From assembly GCA_017453985.1 (NCBI GenBank), contig JAFTDT010000096.1:1-64000 (forward strand): DNA of 64,000 bases, read 5' to 3'. The notes under the pieces are model-generated. The model saw only the letters and a list, made by a program, of their open reading frames with translations. It was not told the DNA's origin and searched no databases. Made by a program: the position numbers and the translations under genes. Positions 1 through 11,028 of this stretch are shown here, piece by piece. Origin of the DNA: Clostridia bacterium. GTDB lineage: Bacteria > Bacillota > Clostridia > Oscillospirales > Butyricicoccaceae. Each line of letters opens with the position of its first letter. Positions within the stretch are counted from its first letter, which is position 1.

Positions 1-2
1 AG

Positions 3-98
3 AAGGTCGCCAACAGCACCTTCATCATCACGCCGTACAATGTGGACATACTGGGCGATCTTATAGACGAGCTGGAAAACAACGGGCTCTACATATGA
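3..98 (+). CDS. sepF: Cell division protein SepF, C-terminal end (partial)
   Basis: Only the last 31 codons are inside the window; the reading frame is open from base 3 to a TGA at 96-98. The visible tail contains NSTFIITPYNVDI followed by an acidic helix, which matches the end of the SepF (DUF552) domain. SepF is a cytoplasmic protein that polymerises on the membrane, binds FtsZ and anchors the division ring. The call leans on context: sepF, a YggT gene, divIVA and ileS follow each other in many Firmicutes. The 5' part lies upstream and could not be checked. Confidence 0.8.
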   Translation, partial: KVANSTFIITPYNVDILGDLIDELENNGLYI

Positions 99-120
99 CG
101 CGCAGAGAGATACCGGCTGA

Positions 121-369
121 ATGAGGCAGATCATTTGGTGGCTGCTGACGCTGCTGCAGTATATCATGCTGCTGGCGGCGATAGCCTCATGGATACCGCA
201 GCTCTACGGTACGAAGCTGCATTCCTTTCTGCAGCGATGCACAGAGCCTGTAACAGCTCCGTTCAGAAAGCTGCTGAACAGGATACCCGCGGTGCGCGAT
301 TTTCCGCTGGATATATCGTTTCTGGCGGCATATCTTGCGCTGACGATACTCAAGAGGCTTGTATATTGA
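121..369 (+). CDS. YggT family membrane protein (YlmG)
   Basis: This 82-residue protein has two hydrophobic segments, roughly residues 5-25 and 63-80, separated by a short basic region. That is the layout of YggT/YlmG proteins, whose bacterial members sit next to sepF and are linked to division and membrane organisation. The family signature is seen in the segment with PVTAPFRKLL (about residues 42-51). It starts 22 bases after sepF, with only a weak purine-rich ribosome site. The S4-domain gene ylmH, which often follows in Firmicutes, is absent; divIVA comes next. Confidence 0.85.
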   Translation: MRQIIWWLLTLLQYIMLLAAIASWIPQLYGTKLHSFLQRCTEPVTAPFRKLLNRIPAVRDFPLDISFLAAYLALTILKRLVY

Positions 370-383
370 ACATGAAACGACAC

Positions 384-401
384 GGTCGGCGCACGCCGAC
401 C
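384..401 (+). other. Strong hairpin between yggT and divIVA
   Basis: A perfect inverted repeat, GGTCGGC with its complement around a 4-base loop, lies between the two genes. No T-run follows, so it is unlikely to be an intrinsic terminator. It may be an RNA-processing or stabilising element that separates sepF-yggT from divIVA expression. Confidence 0.45.
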
Positions 402-439
402 TTAGTTCAGATTACCTTGATTTACAGAGGAGGATGAAG

Positions 440-1261
440 ATGCTTACTCCGCAGGAGATACAGGACAAAAAATTTGAAAAGGCAATGTTCGGCGGATATG
501 ACATGGAGCAGATCGACAAGTTTTTGGACGAGGTGCTCGACGATTACACGTCGCTGTATAAGGAGAATGCTGCGCTCAAGGCGAAGATGCGCGTGCTCGT
601 AGATAAAATAGAGGAGTACCGCACGGTTGACGAGGACATGCGGAAGGCGCTTTATCTCGCCCAGAAAACGGCAAAGGAGACCGTTGAAAACGCGCAGGAA
701 GAGGCGAAGAAGATACTGTCCGGCGCGCAGAGCAAGGCTCGGCAGAACGTAGCGGGCATGCAGGAGGAGCAGGAGAAGGAGGAGACGAAGCTCAGAGAGG
801 CAAAGCGCGTTTCCGCCGAATACGCGGCAAAAATCAAGGGGCTTTTGCAGGATAATATCCGCATTGTCGAGGAGATAATGGCGGGCAGCTATCAGCCGCC
901 GGAGGCAAAGGCGGAGGTGCATAAGAACTCCGCGGAGAGCTTTGAGATAAATCTGCCGGAGGAAGTGACCGCCGACGGACCGTTCCCGGCCGCGCCGGAA
1001 AAGGAAGAAGAGGACACAAAGCGAATTATTCAGCCGGAGCGGGCGGAGCCCGGGGCCGGCGATAAAATGGAAACAAAATACTTTGAGATAGATTTGGAAA
1101 AGAGCCACAGCAGGCGCGAGGAGCCGGATCGTGATTATGAGGAAAAAAGCGATACCGGCAAGATATACGGTGACGGGACGCGCACGCCCAAGCCGCGGTT
1201 CGATTTTTCCGATTTGAGGTTTGGGAAAAACTTCAAAGAGGAAGCGGACGACGATAATTGA
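440..1261 (+). CDS. divIVA: DivIVA domain-containing protein
   Basis: The 273-residue product begins MLTPQEIQDKKFEKAMFGGY, the typical N-terminal DivIVA lipid-binding segment. A long, highly charged coiled coil follows (about residues 30-145), then a disordered acidic tail. DivIVA proteins bind negatively curved membrane at poles and septa and recruit division, chromosome-segregation or sporulation partners. The start at 440 is chosen because AGAGGAGG (426-433) sits 6 bases upstream; the frame extends further 5' but without a ribosome site or homology. The C-terminal half is lineage-specific and unusually long for the family. ileS follows after 19 bases. Confidence 0.9.
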   Translation: MLTPQEIQDKKFEKAMFGGYDMEQIDKFLDEVLDDYTSLYKENAALKAKMRVLVDKIEEYRTVDEDMRKALYLAQKTAKETVENAQEEAKKILSGAQSKARQNVAGMQEEQEKEETKLREAKRVSAEYAAKIKGLLQDNIRIVEEIMAGSYQPPEAKAEVHKNSAESFEINLPEEVTADGPFPAAPEKEEEDTKRIIQPERAEPGAGDKMETKYFEIDLEKSHSRREEPDRDYEEKSDTGKIYGDGTRTPKPRFDFSDLRFGKNFKEEADDDN

Positions 1262-1280
1262 ATGTTAGGAGTTTGGTTTA

Positions 1281-4076
<2,796 letters not shown>

Positions 4077-4101
4077 CCTAAATACATCTTTATTGCAAAG
4101 G

Positions 4102-4139
4102 GCTCCTTTTGCCGAAAAGCGGTAAAAGGAGTCTTTTTA
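4102..4139 (+). terminator. Intrinsic terminator after ileS
   Basis: A GGCTCCTTTTGCC arm (4102-4114) pairs with GGTAAAAGGAGTC (4122-4134), one internal mismatch apart, and a five-T run follows. It ends the divIVA-ileS unit. Confidence 0.85.
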
Positions 4140-4228
4140 TACATTGATCCGCATTAAATACCGGAAGCTTGTAGGATATGCACTAAAAAATATGCGCAAA
4201 TTTGTTGCGCTATGTCAGGACGAAAAGC

Positions 4229-4258
4229 TTGACCTGAATATTGAATGCAAGGTAAAAT
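4229..4258 (+). promoter_or_regulatory. Candidate sigma-A promoter for the peptide-binding lipoprotein
   Basis: TTGACC (4229-4234) and TAAAAT (4253-4258) are separated by 18 bases in an AT-rich stretch upstream of the gene at 4375. The leader would be about 110 bases. Apart from the ileS terminator and this promoter, I see nothing in the 298-base gap. Confidence 0.45.
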
Positions 4259-4374
4259 ATGAATAATTATAACACGTAGGGGAATGATGCTTCGGGATAT
4301 TGCGTTACCGGGCGCGTTTTTTATTGGAAACGGCAGCAATTTGATTAAGCGGAATGAAGAAAGGGGAATAGACA

Positions 4375-6117
4375 GTGAAAAAATATCTGGCATTGCTTCT
4401 TGCATTGGCGCTGTGTCTCGCTTTGTTTGCGGGCTGCAATAATGACGCTTCAAGCAATAATAATAACAGCGGCAATAATCAGCAGCAAAACAATAACAGC
4501 ACTAATAGCAGTAACAATAATAACAACAGCAGCAATAATACGGATAACACGCCTGCCGCACCGAAGATTTTGCGCTATGGTGTGGAATGGGATATCACCT
4601 CGCTCGACCCGCAGATGAGCGGCGACAGCGCGGTCACCACGGCGCTGCTGATGACCAATGAGGGTCTGCTGCGCGATAAGGGCGGCGAGATAGTGCCCGG
4701 CATTGCCGAGACGTGGGAGATATCCGACGACGGCTTGACCTATACCTTCCATCTGCGTCAGAGCAAATGGAGCGACGGCTCTCCGTTGACGGCAAAGGAT
4801 TTTAAATATGCATTTATCCGCATGCTGGATCCTGCCGCGCCCACCAATTACATAACCACCGGTTATATTCTGAAGAACGGCGAGGCGTTCAGCAGGGGCG
4901 AGTGCGGCGCCGACGAGGTCGGCGTGGAGTGTCCGGATGATTATACCCTTGTGCTCAATCTGGAAAAGCGTGATAACAATATGCTGTACAACCTGAGCCG
5001 CGGTCTGGCATGGCTGCCGATCAACGAGGCTGCCGACAAGGCGGCGGGCGGTCCCGGCAATTACGGCGCCGAGATGTCTCAGCTTATGACAAACGGTCCC
5101 TTCACCGTGACGGAGTGGAAGCGCGAGGCGTCCATCACCTTTACCAAAAATCCCAATTACTGGAATGCGGATGAGGTTCATCTGGACGGAATTTACGGCA
5201 TAGTCGGAGCTTCCGATGCCGCTGGCGTGGATATGATGCTTGCCGGCGAGCTGGATCTGATGCCGGTCAATACGCAGTCGCATCAGCGTCAGCTTGAGGA
5301 GGCGGGCTTCACGGTCGAAAAGACCGGCGGCACCTACAACCATCTGTATTTCAACGGCAATCCCGGCGAGAACACCGAGGCGGGCTTCTGCATGGCGAAT
5401 GTGCATTTCCGTCGCGCAATAAACTATGTAATCGACCGCAACGCGATGGTCAGCGTCATGGACTCCGTCAGCGAGCCGGCGTTCCGTGTCATCATGCCAA
5501 ATGAGCCGGGTGTGGACGGCAAGACCATACATGAGATGTATCCGTACACCGCATGGGACGTAAACGGCGATATTAATAAGGCGAAGGAAGAGCTGGCGAT
5601 CGCGCTGCAGGAGCTGGGGCTGAGCGATGCTTCTCAGGTGCCGGCGCTGTATCTGCTGGCGGTTGACAGCGCCGAGAGCCTGCTGGTTCTGCAGGCGTTC
5701 CAGAACATGCTCAAGACCCACCTCGGCATAGAGTCCACGGTCAATCCGCTGGCGGTGCAGCAGATGCGCGAGAAGTGGATCACCGGCTACTGGGATGTGT
5801 TCCACATGAGCTGGGGCTTCAGAGCGCCCAACTGGGGACAGCGCGCCTCCAACTGGTATCGCCGCGACGGTCTCGATCACGAGGATAACGGCTACTATAA
5901 CGAAGCTTTTGACAATAAATACGAGGAACTTCAGGCGGCGGAGTCCTTTGAGGATTCCATCGCCCGGCTGGCGGAGCTGGAGAAGATATTCTGCGATGAC
6001 GCCGCTTCCGGCATAATCGCTTGGACTATGAAGGGCTGCGCCTATGACGCGAAGAAAATCACCGGAGTGCTCATTTCTACCTCCGAGGACTTCACCTTTG
6101 CGGATATGATCCAGTAA
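4375..6117 (+). CDS. Peptide/oligopeptide ABC transporter substrate-binding lipoprotein (SBP family 5)
   Basis: A GTG start gives a 580-residue lipoprotein. The signal peptide ends in the lipobox LFAGC with the lipidated cysteine at residue 21. Residues 22-58 form an Asn/Gln/Ser-rich flexible linker. The rest is an OppA/DppA-type family 5 binding domain; the family opening is visible in SLDPQMSGDSA near residues 78-88 and the region beginning EPGVDG is also typical. It would capture oligopeptides or similar ligands at the outer membrane face. No permease or ATPase genes are adjacent, so it is an orphan here; the gene has its own promoter and terminator. Confidence 0.92.
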   Translation: MKKYLALLLALALCLALFAGCNNDASSNNNNSGNNQQQNNNSTNSSNNNNNSSNNTDNTPAAPKILRYGVEWDITSLDPQMSGDSAVTTALLMTNEGLLRDKGGEIVPGIAETWEISDDGLTYTFHLRQSKWSDGSPLTAKDFKYAFIRMLDPAAPTNYITTGYILKNGEAFSRGECGADEVGVECPDDYTLVLNLEKRDNNMLYNLSRGLAWLPINEAADKAAGGPGNYGAEMSQLMTNGPFTVTEWKREASITFTKNPNYWNADEVHLDGIYGIVGASDAAGVDMMLAGELDLMPVNTQSHQRQLEEAGFTVEKTGGTYNHLYFNGNPGENTEAGFCMANVHFRRAINYVIDRNAMVSVMDSVSEPAFRVIMPNEPGVDGKTIHEMYPYTAWDVNGDINKAKEELAIALQELGLSDASQVPALYLLAVDSAESLLVLQAFQNMLKTHLGIESTVNPLAVQQMREKWITGYWDVFHMSWGFRAPNWGQRASNWYRRDGLDHEDNGYYNEAFDNKYEELQAAESFEDSIARLAELEKIFCDDAASGIIAWTMKGCAYDAKKITGVLISTSEDFTFADMIQ

Positions 6118-6132
6118 TGTGATATCAAAATC

Positions 6133-6167
6133 AAGCGCCGCGGGCTTATAAGCCTGCGGCGCTTTTT
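6133..6167 (+). terminator. Intrinsic terminator after the binding-protein gene
   Basis: GCGCCGCGGGCTT (6135-6147) pairs with AGCCTGCGGCGC (6151-6162) with one wobble, followed by TTTTT. The converging minus-strand gene at 6198 may use it as well, as A residues flank the left arm. Confidence 0.85.
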
Positions 6168-6197
6168 GTGCATGATCGGCTGTCCTTAAAATCCGAG

Positions 6198-6719
6198 TCA
6201 GGTATTGTGCGTGATCGTTATCACAGCGTTATCGCCGTATTCGGTGATCCGAATGCTGGAATTATCCTGGCTCCATACGTTGTCGGCAGTGCCCTTGCCA
6301 GTCCCGAACTTTTCGTTCAGCTCGTTTTTCCAGCGTTCCACATTTTTCTTATCGACGGATACGGTTATCTTGTCGATCATGTCGTCGCCGTCGCTCTCAA
6401 AGGATATTCTGGCGTCGCCGCCCATCATCTTGTGCGTATAGACTCGGCTGCCGTCGCTGCTTTCCTTGTTGTCGGCGTCGGACTTGGAAAATACCGAGTC
6501 CAGCTCTGTACTGCGCATGCCGAGGAGCGCCGCAAGATGCTGGATGTTGAGCTCGCCGTCGCCGCCATCCGTGCTTCCGTTCATGTCGGAGCCGGCGTTC
6601 TGCATATCAGCTTTGTCGCCGCGCGCAGATTCTGTGTCTGTAGTCATGGAGCTGCAGCCGCATGCCGCTGCAAGCAGCAGCGCCGCTAAAATTGGCAGCA
6701 CTATCCATTTTTTATACAT
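6198..6719 (-). CDS. Hypothetical lipoprotein
   Basis: I do not recognise a family for this 173-residue protein. It starts with a signal peptide whose probable lipobox cysteine is residue 20 (LLLAAAC; Cys22 is an alternative). An acidic low-complexity region follows up to about residue 55. A compact C-terminal domain of roughly 115 residues includes the stretch ISFESDGDDMIDKITVSVDK and ends in alternating beta-type sequence. A GGAGGAAG ribosome site precedes the ATG. It lies downstream of sigK on the same strand, 85 bases away, so co-transcription is possible, but nothing ties it functionally to sporulation. Confidence 0.75.
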   Translation of the reverse strand: MYKKWIVLPILAALLLAAACGCSSMTTDTESARGDKADMQNAGSDMNGSTDGGDGELNIQHLAALLGMRSTELDSVFSKSDADNKESSDGSRVYTHKMMGGDARISFESDGDDMIDKITVSVDKKNVERWKNELNEKFGTGKGTADNVWSQDNSSIRITEYGDNAVITITHNT

Positions 6720-6804
6720 TCAACTTCCTCCTGTCATCAGTCTCACGATTATTTTTTCTCGCCGCGGACATGCGATACGAGAAAAAAACAAGCAAAAATG
6801 GAAA

Positions 6805-7494
6805 TCAAAAGTCGCCGTCAAAGGCTTCGCGCAGCTTTTTCACGGCTTTTTTCTCAATGCGCGACACATAAGAGCGTGATATGCCGCATTTGGCGGCGAT
6901 TTCGCGCTGAGTCAGCGGCTGCAGGTCAAAAAGCCCGTAGCGCAGTATGATTATCTCGCGCTCCCGATCGTCGAGCCGCTCGCTTATGTATTTATAGATC
7001 AGCCGCTTGCGGTCGCTGATATCTATTTCCTCCAGCATATCCTCATCGCAGCTAATGATATCGAGCAGGGAAAGTGCGTTGCCGTCCTTGTCGCTGTCTA
7101 TCGGCTCGGAGAGCGATATTTCCAGCGACTGCTTTTTCAAGGAACGAAAATACATGAGTATTTCGTTTTCGATGCATTTTGCGGCATAGGTGGCAAGCCG
7201 TATATTTTTCGAGGCGTCAAAGGAGGATATGCCCTTGATCAGCCCTATCGTGCCGATGGATATCAGGTCGTCCTGATCCTCGTGCGAGGCGTAATATTTC
7301 TTTACCACATGCGCCACAAGGCGCAGATTATGCTCGATCAGGCGGTCGCGCGCGGAGAGATCGCCCGCAGCCATGCGCGTCAGCGCCTCGCTTTCCTCAG
7401 CGGCGGAGAGCGGCTTTGGAAAAGAGCCGGACGGGGCTATCCTCAGAATGAGAAAAAGAGCGTTGACGACAAAAAACCATGCAGCGGAAAACAA
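6805..7494 (-). CDS. sigK: RNA polymerase sporulation sigma factor SigK (pro-sigma-K)
   Basis: This 229-residue sigma-70 family protein matches SigK closely: a hydrophobic pro-sequence (residues 1-20), then FPKPLS and region 2 with IEHNLRLVAHVVKKYY, DLISIGTIGLIKGI and RLATYAAKCIENEILMYFR. Region 4 near the C-terminus reads TQREIAAKCGISRSYVSRIE. Sigma-K directs late mother-cell transcription during sporulation (coat and cortex genes) after removal of the pro-sequence by a membrane protease. The TTG start is supported by GGAGGGG (complement of 7501-7507), 6 bases upstream. The gene is continuous, with no skin-type element interrupting it. Confidence 0.95.
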   Translation of the reverse strand: MFSAAWFFVVNALFLILRIAPSGSFPKPLSAAEESEALTRMAAGDLSARDRLIEHNLRLVAHVVKKYYASHEDQDDLISIGTIGLIKGISSFDASKNIRLATYAAKCIENEILMYFRSLKKQSLEISLSEPIDSDKDGNALSLLDIISCDEDMLEEIDISDRKRLIYKYISERLDDREREIIILRYGLFDLQPLTQREIAAKCGISRSYVSRIEKKAVKKLREAFDGDF

Positions 7495-7591
7495 TGCGAT
7501 CCCCTCCGTAAATCAACATACTGCATGTTATGCCGCGCGTATTTGTCTGTTGCAAGTCCCGGAAAAAATATAATTAATTGAACAAAAGATG

Positions 7592-7620
7592 TTGAAACTT
7601 TGTTTGCGGAAATGTATAAT
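7592..7620 (+). promoter_or_regulatory. Sigma-A promoter for the clostripain-family gene
   Basis: TTGAAA (7592-7597), a 17-base spacer and a perfect TATAAT (7615-7620) lie 36 bases before the gene. This near-consensus promoter points away from sigK. Confidence 0.8.
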
Positions 7621-7656
7621 AAAAGCATATTAAAACGGCAAAAGAGGTAGTGAAAA

Positions 7657-10179
7657 ATGGAAAAGGGAAACCGTCCTCACAGCAGGGACAAAAAGGTGGA
7701 GTCCGGCTCCGCTTCCGTCGGCAAGGGCAATCGCGTAGATACCGGCTCGCGTCCCGTCGGCTCCGGCGGGAGACCGGGAGCAGGCGCGCCGCGTGAAGGC
7801 TCCGGCACGCAGAACAGCCGCCCGCTGGGCGGAATAATTCCGCAGACGGGAAATACGTCAAATACCACGGCCACGCGCCGCAGCGGCAGGAGCAGTCTGC
7901 TGCTTATTATTCTCGCCATCGTTGCGATATTCTTCATCTCGCGCTCCGGTCTGTTCGGCGGCGGGGGAGGAAACGTAGATATCGACCAGAGCGGCGGACA
8001 GCAGCAGTACGGCAGCGAAAGCGGCAACAGCGGCGGCAACAATTACAACGGCGGCACCACCATCACGCCAAATTCCGGCGCGGAGCAGGATCAGGGCGGC
8101 GCCGACCTCACCGTGTCCTCGCGGGCGCGGGAAAAGCGGGTCGTCCCCCTCGGCGGCGGCAGAGATACCGTGACCGTAATGATCTATATGTGCGGCACCG
8201 ATCTTGAGTCCAAGTACGGCATGGCGACGAGCGACCTCAACGAAATGCTCAAGGCGACCATCTCCGATAAGGTCAACGTCATCGTCGAGACCGGCGGATG
8301 CAAGGCGTGGAAAAACAGCGTCATTTCCAGCTCCGTAAATCAGATATACAAGGTGGAAAACGGCGGCGTCAGGGTCTTGGAGCAGGACGTCGGCACGGCG
8401 TCCATGACCGATCCGGAGAACCTGACCGATTTTATCAAATACTGCAAAAAGAATTATCCCGCAGACCGCAATATGCTCATCTTCTGGGACCACGGCGGCG
8501 GCTCGCTGTCCGGCTACGGCTATGATGAAAAGCGCGGCGGCGGCTCCATGACGCTGGCGAAGATCGATTCCGCGCTGAAAAATGCGGACTGCGTGTTCGA
8601 CGCCATAGGCTTTGATACCTGCCTGATGGCTACGCTGGAAACGGCGCTGGTCTGCAACAATTATGCCGATTATCTCATCGCCTCGGAGGAGACAGAGCCG
8701 GGCACCGGCTGGCATTACACCGGCTGGCTCACCGAGCTTTCCAAAAACACCTCCATACCGACGGTGGAGCTTTCTAAGCTCATCATCGACGATTTTGTGG
8801 AGGCGAGTCTGGCGGCGGCGCGTAATTCGCAGGTGACGCTCTCCGTGGTAGACCTTGTGGAGCTTCAGGGCACCGTGCCGGACGCCTTCCGCAGCTTTGC
8901 CGTCTCGACCAACGAGCTGCTGCAGGGCGACGATTATCAGCGGGTGTCCAATGCCCGCGCCGGCGCGCGGCAGTTTGCGCGCAGCAGCAAAATAAATCAA
9001 GTCGATTTGGTTGACCTCGCTCAGCGTATCGGCACCAAGGAGTCCAACGCGCTGGCGCAGGCGCTCAAGGGCTGCATCAAGTACAACAAGACCAATATCA
9101 GCAACAGCTACGGCATAAGCATATATTTCCCGTATGAGTCGCTCAGCTCGATGAACGGCGCTGTGTCAGAGTATAAAAGCCTCGGCATGGATGCGGAGTA
9201 TACCAAGTGCATCCAGAGCTTTGCCAGTCTCGGCTACGGCGGGCAGATAGCGGCGTCCTCCTCGCAATATCCGTCGTCCGGCGGCGGTGCGGGCGACCTG
9301 CTCGGCACGCTGCTCGGCGCATACGGCAGCACCTCCTCCGGCTCATCCTCCTCGGCGTCGCCGCTCGGCGCGCTGCTTGGCAGCTTTACCAACAGCTCCG
9401 GTGCGGCTTCCTCCGGCGGCAGCATCGGCGCGGGGGATATCCTCAGCCTGCTCAGCGCCTTCAGCGGACGCAGCATGCCTGCGGGCTACGGCTGGGTGGA
9501 TACGGAGCTGGTCGCATCATCGGCGCAGAAGCTGGCTTCAAACTATATCGATCCCGGCAGGATAACCGTCACCAATAAAAACGGTAAAAACGTGCTTGCG
9601 CTCACCGAGGAGGAATGGGCGCTTATCCAGACGGTCGAGCTGAACGTATTCGTGGATGACGGCGAGGGCTATATCGACCTCGGACTGGACAACACCTTCG
9701 AGTGGGCGGGCGACGACCTGCTGCTGGAGTATGACGGCACGTGGCTGACGGTCAACGGCAAGACCGTAGCCTACTACCTCGTTTCCGACACGGAGAACAG
9801 CGACGGGAGCTGGACAACGGTGGGACGCATTCCGGCGCTGCTGAACGGCGAGCTGGTAAATCTCTGCGTGGTTTTTGACAGCGCAAATCCCGACGGCGCG
9901 ATCACCGGCGCTTATCCGCTTTACAGCAACGGCGAGACGGAAACGCAAGCCAAGGGCAATATCGCCATCGAGCAGGGCGACGTGATAGAGCTCCTCTGCG
10001 ATTATTACGATTATGACGGCTCGTGGTCGGACAGCTATACCCTCGGCGCATCCATTACGGTCGGCGCGGACGGACTGCGGCTGGCAAACAGGCAGATAGA
10101 GGCGGACAGCGTCAGCGTGACATATCGGCTGACGGATATCTACGGCAACAGCTATTGGACTCCGGCGATAGAATACTGA
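7657..10179 (+). CDS. Membrane-anchored clostripain-family cysteine peptidase (C11)
   Basis: The 840-residue protein has a basic, Gly/Ser-rich N-terminal tail (1-79), one transmembrane segment (about 80-95) and a Gly/Asn-rich linker. A C11 peptidase domain then starts near residue 170 with VTVMIYMCGTDLE. The likely catalytic pair is His279 (WDHGGG) and Cys322 (GFDTCLMAT). Clostripain relatives cut after basic residues, often activating themselves. A low-complexity Gly/Ser/Ala/Leu insertion (about 530-600) separates the peptidase from a beta-rich C-terminal domain (about 610-840). Orientation predicts the protease outside the cell and tethered to the membrane. It has its own promoter. Confidence 0.9.
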   Translation: MEKGNRPHSRDKKVESGSASVGKGNRVDTGSRPVGSGGRPGAGAPREGSGTQNSRPLGGIIPQTGNTSNTTATRRSGRSSLLLIILAIVAIFFISRSGLFGGGGGNVDIDQSGGQQQYGSESGNSGGNNYNGGTTITPNSGAEQDQGGADLTVSSRAREKRVVPLGGGRDTVTVMIYMCGTDLESKYGMATSDLNEMLKATISDKVNVIVETGGCKAWKNSVISSSVNQIYKVENGGVRVLEQDVGTASMTDPENLTDFIKYCKKNYPADRNMLIFWDHGGGSLSGYGYDEKRGGGSMTLAKIDSALKNADCVFDAIGFDTCLMATLETALVCNNYADYLIASEETEPGTGWHYTGWLTELSKNTSIPTVELSKLIIDDFVEASLAAARNSQVTLSVVDLVELQGTVPDAFRSFAVSTNELLQGDDYQRVSNARAGARQFARSSKINQVDLVDLAQRIGTKESNALAQALKGCIKYNKTNISNSYGISIYFPYESLSSMNGAVSEYKSLGMDAEYTKCIQSFASLGYGGQIAASSSQYPSSGGGAGDLLGTLLGAYGSTSSGSSSSASPLGALLGSFTNSSGAASSGGSIGAGDILSLLSAFSGRSMPAGYGWVDTELVASSAQKLASNYIDPGRITVTNKNGKNVLALTEEEWALIQTVELNVFVDDGEGYIDLGLDNTFEWAGDDLLLEYDGTWLTVNGKTVAYYLVSDTENSDGSWTTVGRIPALLNGELVNLCVVFDSANPDGAITGAYPLYSNGETETQAKGNIAIEQGDVIELLCDYYDYDGSWSDSYTLGASITVGADGLRLANRQIEADSVSVTYRLTDIYGNSYWTPAIEY

Positions 10180-10190
10180 TTTAAAGAAAA

Positions 10191-10219
10191 AAGGAGAGAG
10201 GCTCCGCGCCTCTCTCCTT
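10191..10219 (+). other. Perfect hairpin after the clostripain gene
   Basis: AAGGAGAGAGGC (10191-10202) pairs with its exact complement (10208-10219) around a 5-base loop. No T-run follows on the plus strand, although six A residues precede it. It could act as a weak terminator or mRNA end stabiliser. Confidence 0.5.
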
Positions 10220-10304
10220 AGCGTATCAAAAACTTATATAAACCAATTTTGTTAAACTCGTTTTCACCGCTCTGACCATTTTTTGAAAGCCTGAGGAGAG
10301 TAAT

Positions 10305-10742
10305 ATGGATAAGAAAAAGTATTACATAGTGGAAGAAAGCGTTTTGCCGCAGGGACTTTTGCGTGCGTATCGAGCGCGCCAGCTTTTGCAGCAGGGCAAG
10401 GCGAAAAATATCAGCGAGGCGGTGCGCCGCGTCGGCATAAGCCGCAGCGTGTATTACCGGTATAAGGACAAGGTGCAGCTTTACGGCAGACAGTATCGGG
10501 AAGATATAATCACTCTGCGCGCAGTGCTGCGCGACCGTGCGGGCGTGCTGTCCATGTTCCTCAACGGCGTGGCAAAGGCAGACGCCAATGTGCTGACCGT
10601 CAGCCAGAGCATTCCCGTCGGCGGCACCGCAAGTATCACCATGTCTCTCAGCACTGCCGGAATGAAGATGAGCGCCGAGACGATGGTAAAGCGGCTGCTG
10701 GCAATAGACGGCGTTGAAGACGCCGGGATATTGCAGGAATAA
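10305..10742 (+). CDS. UPF0735 / PheB-type ACT domain protein
   Basis: This 145-residue protein has an N-terminal helix-turn-helix-like part (about residues 20-60, containing ISEAVRRVGISRSVYYRYKD) and a C-terminal ACT domain (about 68-143, beginning ITLRAVLRDRAGVLSMFLNG). The arrangement is that of the UPF0735/PheB family, small proteins often found near homoserine or phenylalanine pathway genes; ACT domains usually bind amino acids. Here it stands alone between a hairpin and a terminator, so no pathway partner is visible. A DNA-binding role for the N-terminal part is inference. Confidence 0.85.
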   Translation: MDKKKYYIVEESVLPQGLLRAYRARQLLQQGKAKNISEAVRRVGISRSVYYRYKDKVQLYGRQYREDIITLRAVLRDRAGVLSMFLNGVAKADANVLTVSQSIPVGGTASITMSLSTAGMKMSAETMVKRLLAIDGVEDAGILQE

Positions 10743-10754
10743 GCGGCGCGAAGA

Positions 10755-10782
10755 AGCCTCTGTCTTTACGGAGGCTGTTTTC
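10755..10782 (+). terminator. Intrinsic terminator after the ACT-domain gene
   Basis: AGCCTCTGT (10755-10763) pairs with ACGGAGGCT (10768-10776) with one wobble around CTTT, followed by GTTTTC. Confidence 0.7.
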
Positions 10783-10844
10783 ATAAGATGAGTACAAGAC
10801 GTAAAACTTCTTCGGTTTTTTCAAAAAATGGTACTTTTGGGTGA

Positions 10845-10873
10845 TATACAAACGCCGCGGCAACTGTTATAAT
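10845..10873 (+). promoter_or_regulatory. Extended -10 promoter for the repeat protein
   Basis: TATACA (10845-10850), a 17-base spacer and TATAAT (10868-10873) preceded by TGT, which is the extended -10 pattern. The predicted transcript starts near 10880 and has a leader of about 130-150 bases. Confidence 0.7.
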
Positions 10874-10879
10874 TAATAA

Positions 10880-11028
10880 CAATGACATAAGGGTGAAAGG
10901 CTTAAAAGCGACGAGAGGGTGGAAATCCGCATGAGCAAGGCGCGGAGGGGCGCGCAGCATGTACCGAAAAAAGCAGAGTCAAAATATCCATGAAAAGAGG
11001 TTGGATTATGAAAGGAAGGAATTGCGTA
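10880..11028 (+). other. Long 5' leader of the repeat-protein gene
   Basis: The leader contains short GC-rich inverted segments and a 20-codon frame (10931-10993) whose TGA overlaps the ATG at 10990. I compared it by eye with c-di-GMP-I and cobalamin riboswitches and found no convincing match. Its role is unknown; a leader peptide with translational coupling is one possibility. Confidence 0.3.

Noticed and set aside
4450-5880. A 476-codon open frame opposite the peptide-binding lipoprotein
   Set aside because: Same antisense effect; the lipobox and SBP family 5 pattern settle the plus strand.
6168-6689. A plus-strand frame of 173 codons overlapping the small lipoprotein gene
   Set aside because: No ribosome site, begins inside the terminator of the previous gene, and the minus-strand frame has a signal peptide and GGAGGAAG.
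6751-6788. Terminator after sigK
   Set aside because: TTTTTTCTCG and CGAGAAAAAA can pair, but the stem is AT-rich, the loop long and no T-run follows on the minus strand.
6805-7494. Interruption of sigK by a skin-like element
   Set aside because: The gene is one continuous frame covering pro-sequence, region 2 and region 4.
10880-11028. A riboswitch (c-di-GMP or cobalamin type) in the repeat-protein leader
   Set aside because: Key conserved sequence blocks of these classes were not found by eye; only generic small hairpins are present.
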